Shown piece after piece: positions 38,632 through 48,182 of a stretch of 64,000 nucleotides of DNA (positions are counted from its first letter, which is position 1; every line of letters starts with the position of its first letter). The notes beneath the pieces were generated by a model. That model did not search any database. It worked only from the letters and a program-made list of their open reading frames with translations, and was not told the DNA's origin. This stretch comes from Lysobacterales bacterium. Its GTDB lineage: Bacteria > Pseudomonadota > Gammaproteobacteria > Xanthomonadales > SZUA-36. A program made the translations under genes and the position numbers. The stretch is from the NCBI GenBank assembly GCA_021648045.1, contig JAKITM010000004.1:1-64000 (forward strand), given 5' to 3'.

Positions 38632-39000
38632 CTACCACTCTTTAAGCTTCCACATTGCCGGAGCAATAGGGTTAAGCCCGTCTTCATGCGGTTGCAATTC
38701 CAGTCTACCATCGCCGTCCAGATCCATGTAATAGTAGGAAACGCCTTTCATCGGTGTGATTTTAACCATATAAAGCTTGCCGTTTTGCCGGTATTCCTCA
38801 ATGGTTTTACCTTCCTCAGTACGAATGCTAACGACGGGTGGTTCTTCATTTCCCCGAACTTTAGGTGGCAAAGGTTCTGGAATCGGCGGTGGTGGTGGCG
38901 CTTTTTCGAAAGTTTTGTTTTCCTGCGCCTGGACCGATGCGGACAACAAAAACAAAGCTGCGCCAAAAGATAATAGTATTAATTTTCGAGTGTTCTGCAT
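38632..39000 (-). CDS. DUF2782 family exported protein
   Basis: A 122-residue protein with a Sec signal (LILLSFGAALFLLSASVQAQ), a proline run (APPPPPIPEPLPP) and a small C-terminal domain with EEYRQNGKLYMVKITPMKG and YYYMDLDGDGRLE. DUF2782 genes usually lie next to polA, as here, facing away. I start at ATG 38998-39000 (MQNTRKLI); an ATG nine codons upstream is less likely. The function is unknown. Confidence 0.85.
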   Translation of the reverse strand: MQNTRKLILLSFGAALFLLSASVQAQENKTFEKAPPPPPIPEPLPPKVRGNEEPPVVSIRTEEGKTIEEYRQNGKLYMVKITPMKGVSYYYMDLDGDGRLELQPHEDGLNPIAPAMWKLKEW

Positions 39001-39107
39001 AGCAGCTGCCCTCTGGGGTAAAATCAATGGGGTAAAATCTAAAATCAGTAAATTCTATTAGGTAAAATCATTTCTAAGCTAAGAATAGCACACACGGCAG
39101 ATATTCC

Positions 39108-41828
39108 ATGAGCAACAATCCCCCTCAAGCAGACAATTCCGACACTTTATACTTGGTCGATGGCTCATCCTATCTCTACCGGGCATTTCATGCCTTGCCA
39201 TCACTGAGCAATAGTCAGGGCGATCCTACCGGCGCGATCTACGGGGTTGCGAATATGCTGCGTCGATTACTGAAAGAATCCAATCCGCAGCGAGCGGCTG
39301 TTGTGTTTGATGCAAAAGGCAAAACTTTCCGGCATGAGCAGTATGCCAACTACAAAGCCAACCGCCCGCCAATGCCCGATGAATTACGCGAACAACTTAC
39401 TGGCTTGAAAGAACTGATTAACGCCATGGGGTTTCCACTGCTTGAAATCAGCGGTGTTGAGGCCGATGATGTTATTGGCACACTTTGCGAAGCGGCGGTA
39501 AAACAAGGGTTAAGCTGTGTTGTATCTACCGGCGATAAGGATCTTGCCCAATTGGTGAATAACAGCGTGAGCCTTGTGGACACGATGAAAAATGCACGCC
39601 TTACTCCAGATGCTGTAGTAGAAAAATTTGGTGTTCGCCCGGATCAAATTATTGACTACCTGGCACTGGTTGGCGACACTTCCGACAATATTCCCGGGGT
39701 TCCAAAGGTAGGGCCAAAAACCGCCGTTAAGTGGCTGCAGCAATATGGTAGTGTTGATGAAATCATTGCCAAAGCGGATGAGTTCAAGGGTAAGGTGGGT
39801 GAAAACTTGCGTGAATTTTTGCCGCAGTTGCCGCTGTCACAGGCGTTAACCACCATCAAACTTGATGTCCCGCTAGATGTCAGTGCAAATGATTTATTGA
39901 TGAAGTCGGTGGATGAAAAAAACCTATTGAAAATCCTGCAGCGCTATGACTTTCATCGCTGGGTGGATGAGTTGCAACGGGGCGGGGATGCTGAAACTCC
40001 TCCGAAACAGGCTACAGCAGATGTCGACTACACCACCATTGTTGATAGCAATACACTTGAGCATTGGCTGCAAAAACTTGAATCAGCCGAACTGTTTGCC
40101 TTTGATACCGAAACCACCAGCCTGAACTATATGCAGGCGGAAATTGTTGGTCTTAGCTTTGCAGTGACTGCAAATGAAGCCGCCTACCTGCCGCTGGCAC
40201 ATAATTACCCCGGCTGCCCACAGCAGTTAGATCGGGATGAAGTACTGCAACGCTTTAAGCCGCTACTGGAAGATCCCGGCAAAGCCAAAGTCGGGCAGCA
40301 CCTAAAGTACGATCGCAATGTGCTTTTCAACCACGGCATCGAGCTTAACGGTATTGCCCATGACACTATGCTGGAAAGTTATATTCTCGACAGCACCGCC
40401 GGGCGCCATAATATGGATTCTCTGGCCAAGCGCAATCTCGGCAGGGATACCATCAAATTCAGTGAAGTCGCCGGCAAGGGTAAAAACCAACTGACCTTTG
40501 ATCAGGTTGAAATTGAAAGAGCCGCACCCTATGCCGCCGAAGATGCCGATATTACCCTGCAACTGCATCTACATTTATGGCCGCAACTGCAAAAGCTCGC
40601 CAGCCTAGAAAAACTCTATCGGGAAATCGAAATCCCCCTGATTCCGGTGCTTTCGCGAATGGAAACTACCGGTGTGTTGATTGATGGCGCATTACTCCGC
40701 GTGCAAAGCCAAGAACTGGCTAAAAAAATGCTTGAACAAGAACAACGCGCTTATGAACTCGCCGGACACAGCTTTAACCTGGCTTCACCCAAACAGATCC
40801 AGCATATTTTATTTGTAGAACTGGAATTACCGGTTATCCGCAAAACCCCGAAAGGACAACCGTCCACAGCCGAAGATGTGCTGAATGAATTGGGACAGGA
40901 TTATGAGTTGCCGCGTTTAATTCTCGAATACCGCAGTACTTCAAAACTAAAGTCAACCTATACCGACACCCTGCCCGAGCGCATTGACTCACGCAGTGGC
41001 CGTGTACACACCAGCTACCATCAGGCCGTGGCAGCTACCGGGCGACTGTCATCCACAGAGCCTAATCTACAAAATATCCCAGTGCGAACCGCTGAAGGTC
41101 GGCGTATTCGTGAAGCCTTCATTGCCCCCCCGGGCCGGGTTATTCTTGCCTGTGATTATTCTCAGGTCGAGCTGCGCATCATGGCGCATTTGTCCGCTGA
41201 TACAACCCTGCTGGCAGCTTTTCATAACGATCTTGATATCCACAGCGCCACCGCAGCGGAAGTGTTTGCTGTTAGCCTTGATGATGTCAGCCAAGACCAG
41301 CGCCGCGCTGCCAAGGCTATCAATTTCGGTTTAATGTACGGTATGTCGGCCTTTGGACTAGCCAAACAACTGGATATTAAACGCGGCGAAGCCCAGGAAT
41401 ATATCGATACCTATTTTTCCCGTTATCCCGGGGTATTTGAGTTCATGGAAAAAACTCGCGAACTGGCCCGTAAACAAGAATATGTAGAAACCCTGTTCGG
41501 CCGCCGCCTGTGGTTAAAAGAAATCAATGCCCGCAACCCCATGCGCCGCCAAGCTGCTGAGCGCGCGGCGATTAACGCACCTATGCAAGGCACAGCTGCC
41601 GACATTATTAAACGCGCCATGTTAAGTGTAGATGCATGGATGCAGATGGAAAAACCCGACGCCTTGATGATTATGCAGGTGCATGATGAATTGGTGTTTG
41701 AAGTGGCGGAAGATCAGCTGGAGGATTTTACCCGTGAAGTCATATCGCGCATGGAGTCGGCTGCGGATCTTAGTGTGCCGTTAAAAGTTGATTCTGATTT
41801 TGGCGCGAATTGGGAAGCTGCGCATTAA
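39108..41828 (+). CDS. polA: DNA polymerase I
   Basis: Fills gaps in repair and removes Okazaki primers. All three domains are present in the 906 residues: the 5' nuclease (about 1-300; LVDGSSYLYRAFHALP, GVEADDVIGTL), the 3'-5' exonuclease (about 310-500; FAFDTETTSLNY keeps the DxE metal residues) and the polymerase (motif A LACDYSQVELRIMAHLS, motif B RRAAKAINFGLMYG, motif C MQVHDELVFEV). The proofreading domain looks active. It is single and monocistronic, followed by a hairpin. Confidence 0.98.
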   Translation: MSNNPPQADNSDTLYLVDGSSYLYRAFHALPSLSNSQGDPTGAIYGVANMLRRLLKESNPQRAAVVFDAKGKTFRHEQYANYKANRPPMPDELREQLTGLKELINAMGFPLLEISGVEADDVIGTLCEAAVKQGLSCVVSTGDKDLAQLVNNSVSLVDTMKNARLTPDAVVEKFGVRPDQIIDYLALVGDTSDNIPGVPKVGPKTAVKWLQQYGSVDEIIAKADEFKGKVGENLREFLPQLPLSQALTTIKLDVPLDVSANDLLMKSVDEKNLLKILQRYDFHRWVDELQRGGDAETPPKQATADVDYTTIVDSNTLEHWLQKLESAELFAFDTETTSLNYMQAEIVGLSFAVTANEAAYLPLAHNYPGCPQQLDRDEVLQRFKPLLEDPGKAKVGQHLKYDRNVLFNHGIELNGIAHDTMLESYILDSTAGRHNMDSLAKRNLGRDTIKFSEVAGKGKNQLTFDQVEIERAAPYAAEDADITLQLHLHLWPQLQKLASLEKLYREIEIPLIPVLSRMETTGVLIDGALLRVQSQELAKKMLEQEQRAYELAGHSFNLASPKQIQHILFVELELPVIRKTPKGQPSTAEDVLNELGQDYELPRLILEYRSTSKLKSTYTDTLPERIDSRSGRVHTSYHQAVAATGRLSSTEPNLQNIPVRTAEGRRIREAFIAPPGRVILACDYSQVELRIMAHLSADTTLLAAFHNDLDIHSATAAEVFAVSLDDVSQDQRRAAKAINFGLMYGMSAFGLAKQLDIKRGEAQEYIDTYFSRYPGVFEFMEKTRELARKQEYVETLFGRRLWLKEINARNPMRRQAAERAAINAPMQGTAADIIKRAMLSVDAWMQMEKPDALMIMQVHDELVFEVAEDQLEDFTREVISRMESAADLSVPLKVDSDFGANWEAAH

Positions 41829-41858
41829 CGAACGGTTTTGGGTTGGCTAGCTTTTAAC

Positions 41859-41880
41859 GCGTGGGCATAAATGCCCACGC
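41859..41880 (+). terminator. Hairpin after polA
   Basis: GCGTGGGCAT, AA, ATGCCCACGC: a perfect 10-bp inverted repeat with a very short loop, 31 bp after the polA stop. No T-tract follows, so it may act as a terminator or as an mRNA 3'-end protector. Confidence 0.5.
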
Positions 41881-41959
41881 ATCACAATTCATCTACACTG
41901 AGGTAGCGTGAAGGGATCGCTCTTGCGCATCCTTGCGCCCGCGACCTGCCTACATCCAG

Positions 41960-42122
41960 GGCGGGTTGATCGGGTCGGGAGGCGAGCGCATGGCGCTGAG
42001 ATGGATTCGCAGGGCGCAGGGCTGGACTGAGGACCAATAGCCTTGGTTATTGGCCGAGGGAAGACCAAGTCCTGCGGATTCAGATCAAGCCAGGAGCCGT
42101 CACCCGACCCGATCAACCCGCC
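41960..42122. repeat. 163-bp imperfect palindrome with perfect 20-bp outer arms
   Basis: The arm GGCGGGTTGATCGGGTCGGG at 41960-41979 is the exact complement of 42103-42122. Further inside, GATTCGCAGG on the left pairs with CCTGCGGATT on the right, and the tip holds CCAATA/TATTGG. A run of nine A follows the right arm, which on the opposite strand would be a T-tract. It could be a MITE-like element or a structured RNA; I cannot name a known family. Confidence 0.65.
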
Positions 42123-42369
42123 AAAAAAAAACCCCGAACCAAAATGGCTCGAGGTTAATAAATGGATTGGTCGTTGGGGGACAGACCAAATCCGTATTCG
42201 ATCCGTCGAGGGAGGGTTAACGGATCTTGTCACATAGGGGTGACGGTAGTTATGACCGGGGATTTTTTGATTTGTTCCGCAAATAAGTAAAAAAGTTTAG
42301 TTTTCTTTATCTATCACGGCTAAGCCTCTGTTTCTATATGTTTAATAGAATTAGCATAATTACGACTTT

Positions 42370-43311
<942 letters not shown>

Positions 43312-43336
43312 CTAACTTGTTGCCCTAGTTGGGACT

Positions 43337-43906
43337 CTAACCACGAATCAATGTATTGCTGATGAGGTCTCGAATTTCGCTGACTTTGCTTTGCTCGCCG
43401 AGATCGCCATCGAGATAACCTGCCAGCTCAGAGCCACTGAAATATTTTTTAACTTCAGCCAAGCTGGTGGCCGCGACTGAAGCTGTTGGGTTGGCGCTGG
43501 TAGATACTAACGGCCCCCCAAAAATACGGCATAAGCGCCGACTTAACGGATGGTCGGTAACCCGCACTGCCAGGGTTTGGTGTTTGCCGCGTAACCAGTC
43601 GGGGGTATCGGGTTTTACTGGGAACAACCAACTCACCGGACCCGGCCAACTGCCAAGTGCGCGGCCCATTTCACAAACCGTGACCGGCGCCAGTAAATTT
43701 TGCAATTGTTCGAAATCTGCAGCGATTAAAATCAAGCCCATCTCAGCCGGGCGCTGTTTGATACTTAGGAGCTTTGCTACCGCCTTGGGATTATACGGGT
43801 CACAACCCAGCCCCCAGACGGCTTCTGTAGGCCATGCAATAACCTCTCCCGCAAGTAATGCGTCTACCGCCCCCTCAGTCGACAATTCAGGCAAAGATGG
43901 GCTCAT
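43337..43906 (-). CDS. tsaC: L-threonylcarbamoyladenylate synthase
   Basis: Makes threonylcarbamoyl-AMP from threonine, bicarbonate and ATP for the t6A37 modification of ANN-decoding tRNAs. The 189-residue protein is the short TsaC form: GEVIAWPTEAVWGLGCDP near the start, KQRPAEMGLILIA, VSWLFPVKPDTPDWLRG and LVSTSANPTASVAAT. It starts 3 bp after the topA stop and is followed by hemF. Confidence 0.96.
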   Translation of the reverse strand: MSPSLPELSTEGAVDALLAGEVIAWPTEAVWGLGCDPYNPKAVAKLLSIKQRPAEMGLILIAADFEQLQNLLAPVTVCEMGRALGSWPGPVSWLFPVKPDTPDWLRGKHQTLAVRVTDHPLSRRLCRIFGGPLVSTSANPTASVAATSLAEVKKYFSGSELAGYLDGDLGEQSKVSEIRDLISNTLIRG

Positions 43907-43909
43907 GGT

Positions 43910-46390
43910 CTATACAGTCGCTTTAGCAGTGCCTTTTCCTACGGTTTTCTTTTTGCTAGCTTTCTTTCTTGTAGTCTTCTTCTTACTGCGTTTTTTCTTA
44001 CTAGCTTTCTTTTTCCCGGTTTTTTTCTTCGCCGTTTTTTTCTTGCTGGCCTTCTTTTTACGGCCTTTGGGTTCCGGCGCGGCTTCCAGCATTTTTAACA
44101 ACTGCTCGAGGCTAAAGGCTTCCCAGTCGACATCTTTCGGTCCCAGCCGGGCATTTTTGTGCCCATCAGTTACAAAAGGCCCCCAGCGACCTTTGACAAT
44201 CTGGATTTCTCCCATGGGGGTGTCTTTGATAACTTTTAGAATTTTAGCTAAGTCTGCAGCGATTTTTTCTTTAATCAGCTCTAATGCCCGCGGTAATTCA
44301 ACGGTGTAAGGGTCATCATCGCCTTTAAGCGATACAAATTTACTGCCATAGCGGATATAGGGCCCGAAACGACCGATATTGGTAGTAACCGGTTCGCCAT
44401 CAGCGGTGTCGCCCAGTTGCCGTGGCAACTTAAACAATTCCAGTGCCTCATCATAGGTAATGGTGCTGATGCGTTGACCAAAACGAAGCCCGGCAAATTC
44501 CGGCTTACCGTCGGTATTTTCAAAGTCTTCGCGCGTACCGATCTGTGCATAAGGCCCATAGCGGCCCAACCGAACGGATAGTTCCAGTTCTTTTTCCAGC
44601 TTATTTTTTACATGAGTAGGCGGTACATTGCCCAGCAAGCGTTTCATTTTGGCTTCGCTGCGAGATACACTTTCTTCTTTTTCTTTAACCAACGCGATAA
44701 AGGGTTCCCAGAAAGACTTCATCAGGGGTATCCAGTCTTTCTCTCCGCGGGATACCGCATCTAGTGCATCTTCTAGCCGGGCGGTAAATCCGTAATCGAC
44801 ATAATCTTCGAAATGTTTAGTCAGGAAGGTTGCCACTACTATTCCGGTATCGGTAGGGTGGAAGCGTTTGCGGTCGAGCAGCACATAATCCCGGTTAACC
44901 AGGGTTGAAATAATATTGGCATAAGTTGAAGGACGGCCGATACCGTATTCTTCCAGCACTTTTACCAAGCTGGCCTCGGAATAACGCGGCGGCGGTGAAG
45001 TAAAATGTTGTTCTGAACGAATCGTTGCAAGACCAACAACTTCACCTTCGATTAGTGCCGGCAGGCGTTTTTCATCTTTCTTCTCTGCCTGGGCAACACT
45101 TTCTTCGTAGGCTGCTAGAAAACCGGGGCGGGCAATGGTTGAACCACTGGCGCGAAAAGTTGCGCCGTTGACATCAAATTCTGCGGCCACCAAATGCATC
45201 AGTGCGGGAATCATTTGCGATGCCATGGTTCGCTGCCAAATCAAACTATAGAGTTTAAATTGGTCATCACCCAAGAATGGCCTCACCCTGGACGGGGTCA
45301 AGCTGGCTGAAGTCACACGGATGGCTTCATGCGCTTCTTGGGCATTTTTTGCTTTGGTTTTATAATAATTGGGTTTTTCCGGTACATTTTCAGCCCCATA
45401 CTGGCTGCTGATTTGTTTGCGAATATCGCTGAGCGCATCGGCTGACAACGATACCGAATCGGTACGCATATAGGTAATCAAACCCTCGTTGCTGCCTTCT
45501 ACCGACACGCCTTCATAGAGTTTTTGTGCGGTACGCATGGTGCGTTGTGCGGTAAAACCAATTTTTCTAGCGGCATCAACCTGCAGTGTAGAAGTGATAA
45601 ACGGCGGTGCTGGGCGGCGTTGTTTTTCTCTGCGGGTAATCCGCGCTACTTTAAGATCGCCGGCGGCTGCGAGTGCTAGGCGGTCGCGAATGCCGTTAGC
45701 TTGGGAGACATTGTTGATATCGAATTTTTTAACTTTATTGCCGTCAAGAATATCCAGACTGGCAATAAATTCTTTACCATCTTTGCTGAGGTCGGCCTCA
45801 ATGGTCCAGTATTCCTGCGGGTCGAAAGCTTCAATTTCAGCTTCGCGTTCAACAATCAGGCGTAATGCGGGCGATTGTACCCGGCCGGCTGAAAGCCCCG
45901 GATTCACCTTGCGCCATAACAAAGGTGAAAGGTTAAAACCCACCAGACGATCGAGTGCCCGGCGACCCTGTTGGGCATTCACCAAGTTCATATCCAGCCC
46001 GCGAGGGTTGGCGACCGCGCTCTGGATAGCTTTTTTGGTGATTTCTGAAAACACCACCCGAAAAACTTTTTTACCTTTTAGTAATTTTTTATCCCGCAGG
46101 ATTTCTGCCACATGCCAGGATATGGCTTCGCCTTCGCGATCCAAATCAGTTGCCAGATAAATGGCCTCCGCTTTTTTGGCTTCACGGATTATTGCATCGA
46201 TATTTTTTTTACTACGCGGAATCCGTCGGTAATGCATTTTGAAATCCGCACCGGTTTCAATTGCACCATCGCCTTTGATCAAATCACGCACATGACCGAA
46301 CGAGGCAAGCACTTTAAAGTCCTTGCCCAGATATTTATTAATGGTGGTCGCCTTTGCCGGCGACTCCACGATCAACAGATTTTTTGCCAT
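43910..46390 (-). CDS. topA: DNA topoisomerase I (type IA) with lysine-rich tail
   Basis: Relaxes negative supercoils. The N-terminal Toprim domain has VESPAKATTINKYLG and ATDLDREGEAISWH; the catalytic tyrosine is in GLITYMRTDSVSLS. The C-terminus lacks the four-cysteine zinc fingers of E. coli TopA. Instead it has three Topo_C repeats, seen in LGRYGPYAQIGTRED, IGRFGPYIRYGSKFV and KGRWGPFVTDGHKNA, and then about 50 residues that are mostly Lys, Ser, Ala and Thr (KKKASKKKTAKKKTGKKKAS...). Such a histone-H1-like tail is known in other bacteria and likely helps DNA binding. It is 826 residues long. Confidence 0.97.
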   Translation of the reverse strand: MAKNLLIVESPAKATTINKYLGKDFKVLASFGHVRDLIKGDGAIETGADFKMHYRRIPRSKKNIDAIIREAKKAEAIYLATDLDREGEAISWHVAEILRDKKLLKGKKVFRVVFSEITKKAIQSAVANPRGLDMNLVNAQQGRRALDRLVGFNLSPLLWRKVNPGLSAGRVQSPALRLIVEREAEIEAFDPQEYWTIEADLSKDGKEFIASLDILDGNKVKKFDINNVSQANGIRDRLALAAAGDLKVARITRREKQRRPAPPFITSTLQVDAARKIGFTAQRTMRTAQKLYEGVSVEGSNEGLITYMRTDSVSLSADALSDIRKQISSQYGAENVPEKPNYYKTKAKNAQEAHEAIRVTSASLTPSRVRPFLGDDQFKLYSLIWQRTMASQMIPALMHLVAAEFDVNGATFRASGSTIARPGFLAAYEESVAQAEKKDEKRLPALIEGEVVGLATIRSEQHFTSPPPRYSEASLVKVLEEYGIGRPSTYANIISTLVNRDYVLLDRKRFHPTDTGIVVATFLTKHFEDYVDYGFTARLEDALDAVSRGEKDWIPLMKSFWEPFIALVKEKEESVSRSEAKMKRLLGNVPPTHVKNKLEKELELSVRLGRYGPYAQIGTREDFENTDGKPEFAGLRFGQRISTITYDEALELFKLPRQLGDTADGEPVTTNIGRFGPYIRYGSKFVSLKGDDDPYTVELPRALELIKEKIAADLAKILKVIKDTPMGEIQIVKGRWGPFVTDGHKNARLGPKDVDWEAFSLEQLLKMLEAAPEPKGRKKKASKKKTAKKKTGKKKASKKKRSKKKTTRKKASKKKTVGKGTAKATV

Positions 46391-46511
46391 TCTTTTTTTG
46401 CCTAACTAAACGACAACCGACGATCTTTACGACCGCCGGTTGTACGCAATGTTTATCCTGTTACTAAAAAACAATGCCGAAAACGGCTATCAAAACAGGA
46501 GTTCCTTATTA

Positions 46512-46988
46512 TTAATGCAGGTATTCCCCCTCGTTGTCAAACATCAAATCTTCCATCGAAGCAAAATTTGCCTCCTGACCGGGTTGATTGAAGAGTACCA
46601 TCAGCACCACCCACTTCACATCCTCGAGGTCAATATCCTCGTTTTCCAGTGCCTGCAAACGATCTAAAACCAGCTCACGGCAATGAGTATCGAGCACCGC
46701 AGTGTTTTCTAAATATAACAAAAACCCACGACAATCTGCATCCAAACGATCCAGTTCATCTGCGGTATAGACCCGCATGGGTTGGTTATTGCTGACGACT
46801 GCAGCCGAGCTATCACGCTGCTCTGCCAGCACATCAAGCCAGCGAAAGGCCTTATCAATTTCAACATTGGTAAAACCAGCCTGATGCAGTGATTCCTCCA
46901 TCGAATGCCGGTCATCGGCTGCCGCGGGCTGCTCGTAGATATAGTTTTCAAACAGGTACATCAGCACCTCGAGTACATTTTCTTTCAT
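46512..46988 (-). CDS. smg: Smg protein (DUF494)
   Basis: A 158-residue acidic protein: MKENVLEVLMYLFENYI, then the helical part AFRWLDVLAEQR, RVYTADELDRLDADCRGFLL and EDVKWVVLMVLFNQPG. This is the DUF494/Smg family, which lies between dprA and topA in many gammaproteobacteria. Its molecular role is not established. It lies 21 bp downstream of dprA and about 120 bp upstream of topA. Confidence 0.94.
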   Translation of the reverse strand: MKENVLEVLMYLFENYIYEQPAAADDRHSMEESLHQAGFTNVEIDKAFRWLDVLAEQRDSSAAVVSNNQPMRVYTADELDRLDADCRGFLLYLENTAVLDTHCRELVLDRLQALENEDIDLEDVKWVVLMVLFNQPGQEANFASMEDLMFDNEGEYLH

Positions 46989-47009
46989 TATCTCATTTTT
47001 ACTCTAAAA

Positions 47010-48182
47010 TTATGATTTACGACTGAAAGCGCCACCAGAATGGGTTTCCACCAATCCTTTCAACTCCAACATGAGTAGCATGGAAGACACAGCCTGCGGT
47101 GTCAATCCGCAAGCGCCACTTATTTTATCCATATGCTGCGGATCATAGCTTAAACAATCCCACAATTGCTGGTATTCAGGATCATCCGGCACGCCCGAAA
47201 CCTTAGAATTCAGTGTATTACTAGCAGATATGGGTGTGCTTTCCTCGGCATACAAGGGCTGCTCGCTTTCTTCTTCAGCAGTCAATCGTTGTCGCAGCTC
47301 TCCGGCCAGTTCTGCAGCAACCGCTGTTAATTCCTGGAGCACATCTTTACCGGTTTCCACCAGTTTGGCACCATCGCGAATTAGCCGATGACAACCGCGC
47401 GCCATGGGGTTATGGATTGACCCCGGAATCGCAAATATTTCGCGCCCCTGCTCGGATGCCAACCTTGCTGTGATTAATGAACCACTGCGATACCCAGCTT
47501 CAACCACCAGCGTTCCCAATGAAAGCCCGCTGATAATTCTATTACGGGAAGGAAAATGTGAAGGCCGCGCTTGGGTCCCCGGCGGAAACTCGGAAACCAG
47601 CAGACCCTGAGTCGCAATTTGTGCCGCCAGTGCACGGTTACAGGCCGGATAAATCACATCCACACCGGTGCCTAAAACAGCGATAGTGGCGCTTTGTTTC
47701 AATGCCGCCTTATGTACTGCAGCATCAATCCCGTCGGCAAGACCTGAAATCATTAACAAACCCTGCTGGCTGAGATAAGCGGCAAAGGCAGTGGCGTTTT
47801 CCAGCCCCCCGCGAGTGGGGTTTCTAGAGCCTACTACCGCAAGCTGTGGCTGCCACAATAACATCGGGTCGCCCACCAGCCACAAGGCCACCGGCGGATC
47901 AGGAATGCGTTTTAATAATGGTGGATAGTCCGGATTATCAATGGTTAGCAGGTGATGGTCGGGGGCTGACAACCAGTCAAGATCGTCTTTAAGCTGTTGA
48001 TGACTTGTCTGATTAGGGGTTTGATTATCTGCTTGGTTAAGGTAACGCCGGGTAGCCGAGGGGAGCCGGGAATTTGAAAATATTGAGGCGATACTGCCTG
48101 TCTCCAGTGCTGCGAGAATATCTGCACGCCCCAGTTTCGGGGCGCGCAGCGCAATACACCATTCGGATAAAGTCGTGCTCAG
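47010..48182 (-). CDS. dprA: DNA-processing protein DprA
   Basis: Binds incoming single-stranded DNA and loads RecA during transformation. The Rossmann core shows VGSRNPTRGG, MISGLADGIDAAVHKAAL, GTGVDVIYPACNRAL, FPPGTQARPSHFPSRNRIIS and VVEAGYRSGSLITA; a winged-helix DML1-like end follows (DKISGACGLTPQAVSSMLL). In frame upstream of the first TTG (47972) lie 70 more residues with the DprA N-terminal pattern EWCIALRAPKLGRADILAAL, but no ATG, GTG or TTG. The best start is CTG at 48182, overlapping the lysM TGA as CTGA and preceded by GGAG ten bases upstream. That gives 390 residues. Confidence 0.88.
   Translation of the reverse strand: MSTTLSEWCIALRAPKLGRADILAALETGSIASIFSNSRLPSATRRYLNQADNQTPNQTSHQQLKDDLDWLSAPDHHLLTIDNPDYPPLLKRIPDPPVALWLVGDPMLLWQPQLAVVGSRNPTRGGLENATAFAAYLSQQGLLMISGLADGIDAAVHKAALKQSATIAVLGTGVDVIYPACNRALAAQIATQGLLVSEFPPGTQARPSHFPSRNRIISGLSLGTLVVEAGYRSGSLITARLASEQGREIFAIPGSIHNPMARGCHRLIRDGAKLVETGKDVLQELTAVAAELAGELRQRLTAEEESEQPLYAEESTPISASNTLNSKVSGVPDDPEYQQLWDCLSYDPQHMDKISGACGLTPQAVSSMLLMLELKGLVETHSGGAFSRKS

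Larger units (their letters stand above)
41829..42369. other. 541-bp hairpin-rich gap between polA and hemF
   Basis: No convincing gene. Beyond the polA hairpin (41859-41880), it holds a large imperfect palindrome (41960-42122, listed separately), a stem GATCCGT/ACGGATC at about 42199-42221, a stem GTCAC/GTGAC at about 42229-42244 and a weak AT-rich stem TTAGCATA/TATGCTAA at 42351-42378 that overlaps the hemF stop codon. The part from about 41890 to 42250 is more GC-rich than its flanks. It may encode a structured RNA or be an immobile repeat element. Confidence 0.6.

Noticed and set aside
41960..42122. Integron attC site
   Set aside because: The arms have GTT on the left and AAC on the right, the reverse of the RYYYAAC...GTTRRRY layout, and there is no integrase or cassette nearby.
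41889..42233. Minus-strand frame of 114 codons in the polA-hemF gap
   Set aside because: It is rich in Pro/Ser/Arg, crosses the large palindrome, has no family likeness and is best explained by the GC-rich repeat structure.
43467..44309. Plus-strand frame of 280 codons opposite tsaC/topA
   Set aside because: It is the antisense of two clear genes; its Phe/Leu-rich part is merely the complement of the lysine-rich TopA tail.
45537..46160. Plus-strand frame of 207 codons opposite topA
   Set aside because: Antisense of the topoisomerase catalytic region; composition is Arg/Ser-rich as expected for a shadow frame.
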